From Phocaeicola salanitronis DSM 18170 (GTDB taxonomy: Bacteria > Bacteroidota > Bacteroidia > Bacteroidales > Bacteroidaceae), in the NCBI RefSeq assembly GCF_000190575.1, contig NC_015164.1, positions 1,364,001 through 1,428,000 of the forward strand: DNA of 64,000 nucleotides, written 5' to 3'. The notes beneath the pieces were generated by a model. The model was not told where the DNA came from. It did not search any database and worked only from the letters and a program-made list of their open reading frames with translations. Positions within the stretch are counted from its first letter, which is position 1; every line of letters starts with the position of its first letter. Positions 63,775 through 64,000 of this stretch are shown one piece after another. Position numbers and translations under genes: made by a program.

Positions 63775-64000
63775 TTAGTTACGGACAAGTATCAGCGGGC
63801 GGGTTTCCTTGTCCGCTCCGTTGTTTTCTTCCCATTGATAGTTGCTATATCCGTTCTCGGCAAGGGCTTTGTTCATCTCACCTGCCGCTGTTTGCCAAGT
63901 GATATCGTTTTCTACCTTCGTGGCTCCGCTGGACTCTCCACCACCAACGCCATTCGTATTCTCTCCGCTCCAGTAGCAGGCGGTGATAGAACCGGAGTTA
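63775..64000 (-). CDS. surface protein, 3' end (partial)
   Basis: The last 75 codons of a leftward gene entering from the right edge. It reads GSITACYWSGENTNGVGGGE, then a hydrophilic stretch ending ETRPLILVRN and a stop at 63775-63777. The ITACYWSG segment followed by a Gly-rich turn resembles the final GLUG-type repeat of Bacteroides cell-surface proteins. The main part is outside the window, so the class is tentative. Confidence 0.55.
   Translation of the reverse strand, partial: NSGSITACYWSGENTNGVGGGESSGATKVENDITWQTAAGEMNKALAENGYSNYQWEENNGADKETRPLILVRN

Overview
The window reads as a chromosome segment of a gut Bacteroidales bacterium of the Bacteroides/Phocaeicola type. Supporting signs are the many TAnnTTTG (-7) boxes with a TTTG-like -33 element about 19-21 bp upstream, a UpxY/NusG-type regulator, fimbrillin-like lipoproteins with short lipoboxes, IntDOT-like tyrosine recombinases, and intergenic space full of palindromic repeats. 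The genus is an inference; no 16S gene is present.

Layout. 1-345: 5' part of a UpxY/NusG-type gene running off the left edge, with a long repeat-rich leader. 1697-9303: leftward cluster of secreted or Tat-exported redox enzymes (aldo/keto reductases, iron-type alcohol dehydrogenase, flavin reductase, CMD-ABM fusion, metal-dependent hydrolase), two members of which are reduced to remnants. It diverges from an AraC-type regulator (9463-10371), and two promoters of the cluster carry the same 21-bp-spaced direct repeat at the same distance from the -7 box. 10466-11683: an orphan tyrosine recombinase. 11917-18163: a roughly 6.2-kb integrative island in the 3' end of tRNA-Ser(UGA), bounded by a 19-bp direct repeat, carrying an IntDOT-like integrase, a RhuM-like protein, a ComF-like phosphoribosyltransferase protein and an AT-rich SF2 helicase with a C-terminal PD-(D/E)XK nuclease (candidate defence gene). 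18394-35515: core genes (mutS2, sdaA, HAD phosphatase, rplU-rpmA, coaE-ybbR-yajC-nusB, PUR-domain protein, rplY-pth-S4, HIT, antiporter, topB). 35849-39470: a small membrane protein, an RsmF-type methyltransferase, thyA and folA. 39541-45652: WYL regulator divergent from rtcB, then an accessory block with a PD-(D/E)XK nuclease, a PLD-family nuclease and small unknown proteins. 45892-50260: fimbrillin-type surface lipoprotein operon with a structured leader. 50366-51357: broken HU-like gene and a HigBA-type module with a frameshifted toxin. 51421-63476: tadA, yraN, birA, a MATE exporter, an MBL lipoprotein, radA, a GxxExxY nuclease-like gene inside inverted repeats, an FAD oxidoreductase, a LuxR-type regulator, an esterase and a DUF6261 gene. 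63775-64000: 3' end of a surface protein running off the right edge.

Repeats are the most striking layer. Two MITE families (about 197 and 179 bp) share an internal segment. A 161-307 bp element with about 30-bp imperfect ends carries different interiors in different copies. At least three families of about 80-bp palindromes are present, two of which share the core ACATCCACGTGGAT. Hairpins built from CACAGATT, CACAGAG or CGCAGATT words often contain other elements, and one such pair encloses the GxxExxY gene.

Best candidates for something new: the helicase-nuclease island, the GxxExxY gene inside a repeat that also exists empty 2 kb away, the shared-core palindromes, and the paired AraC-type operators.
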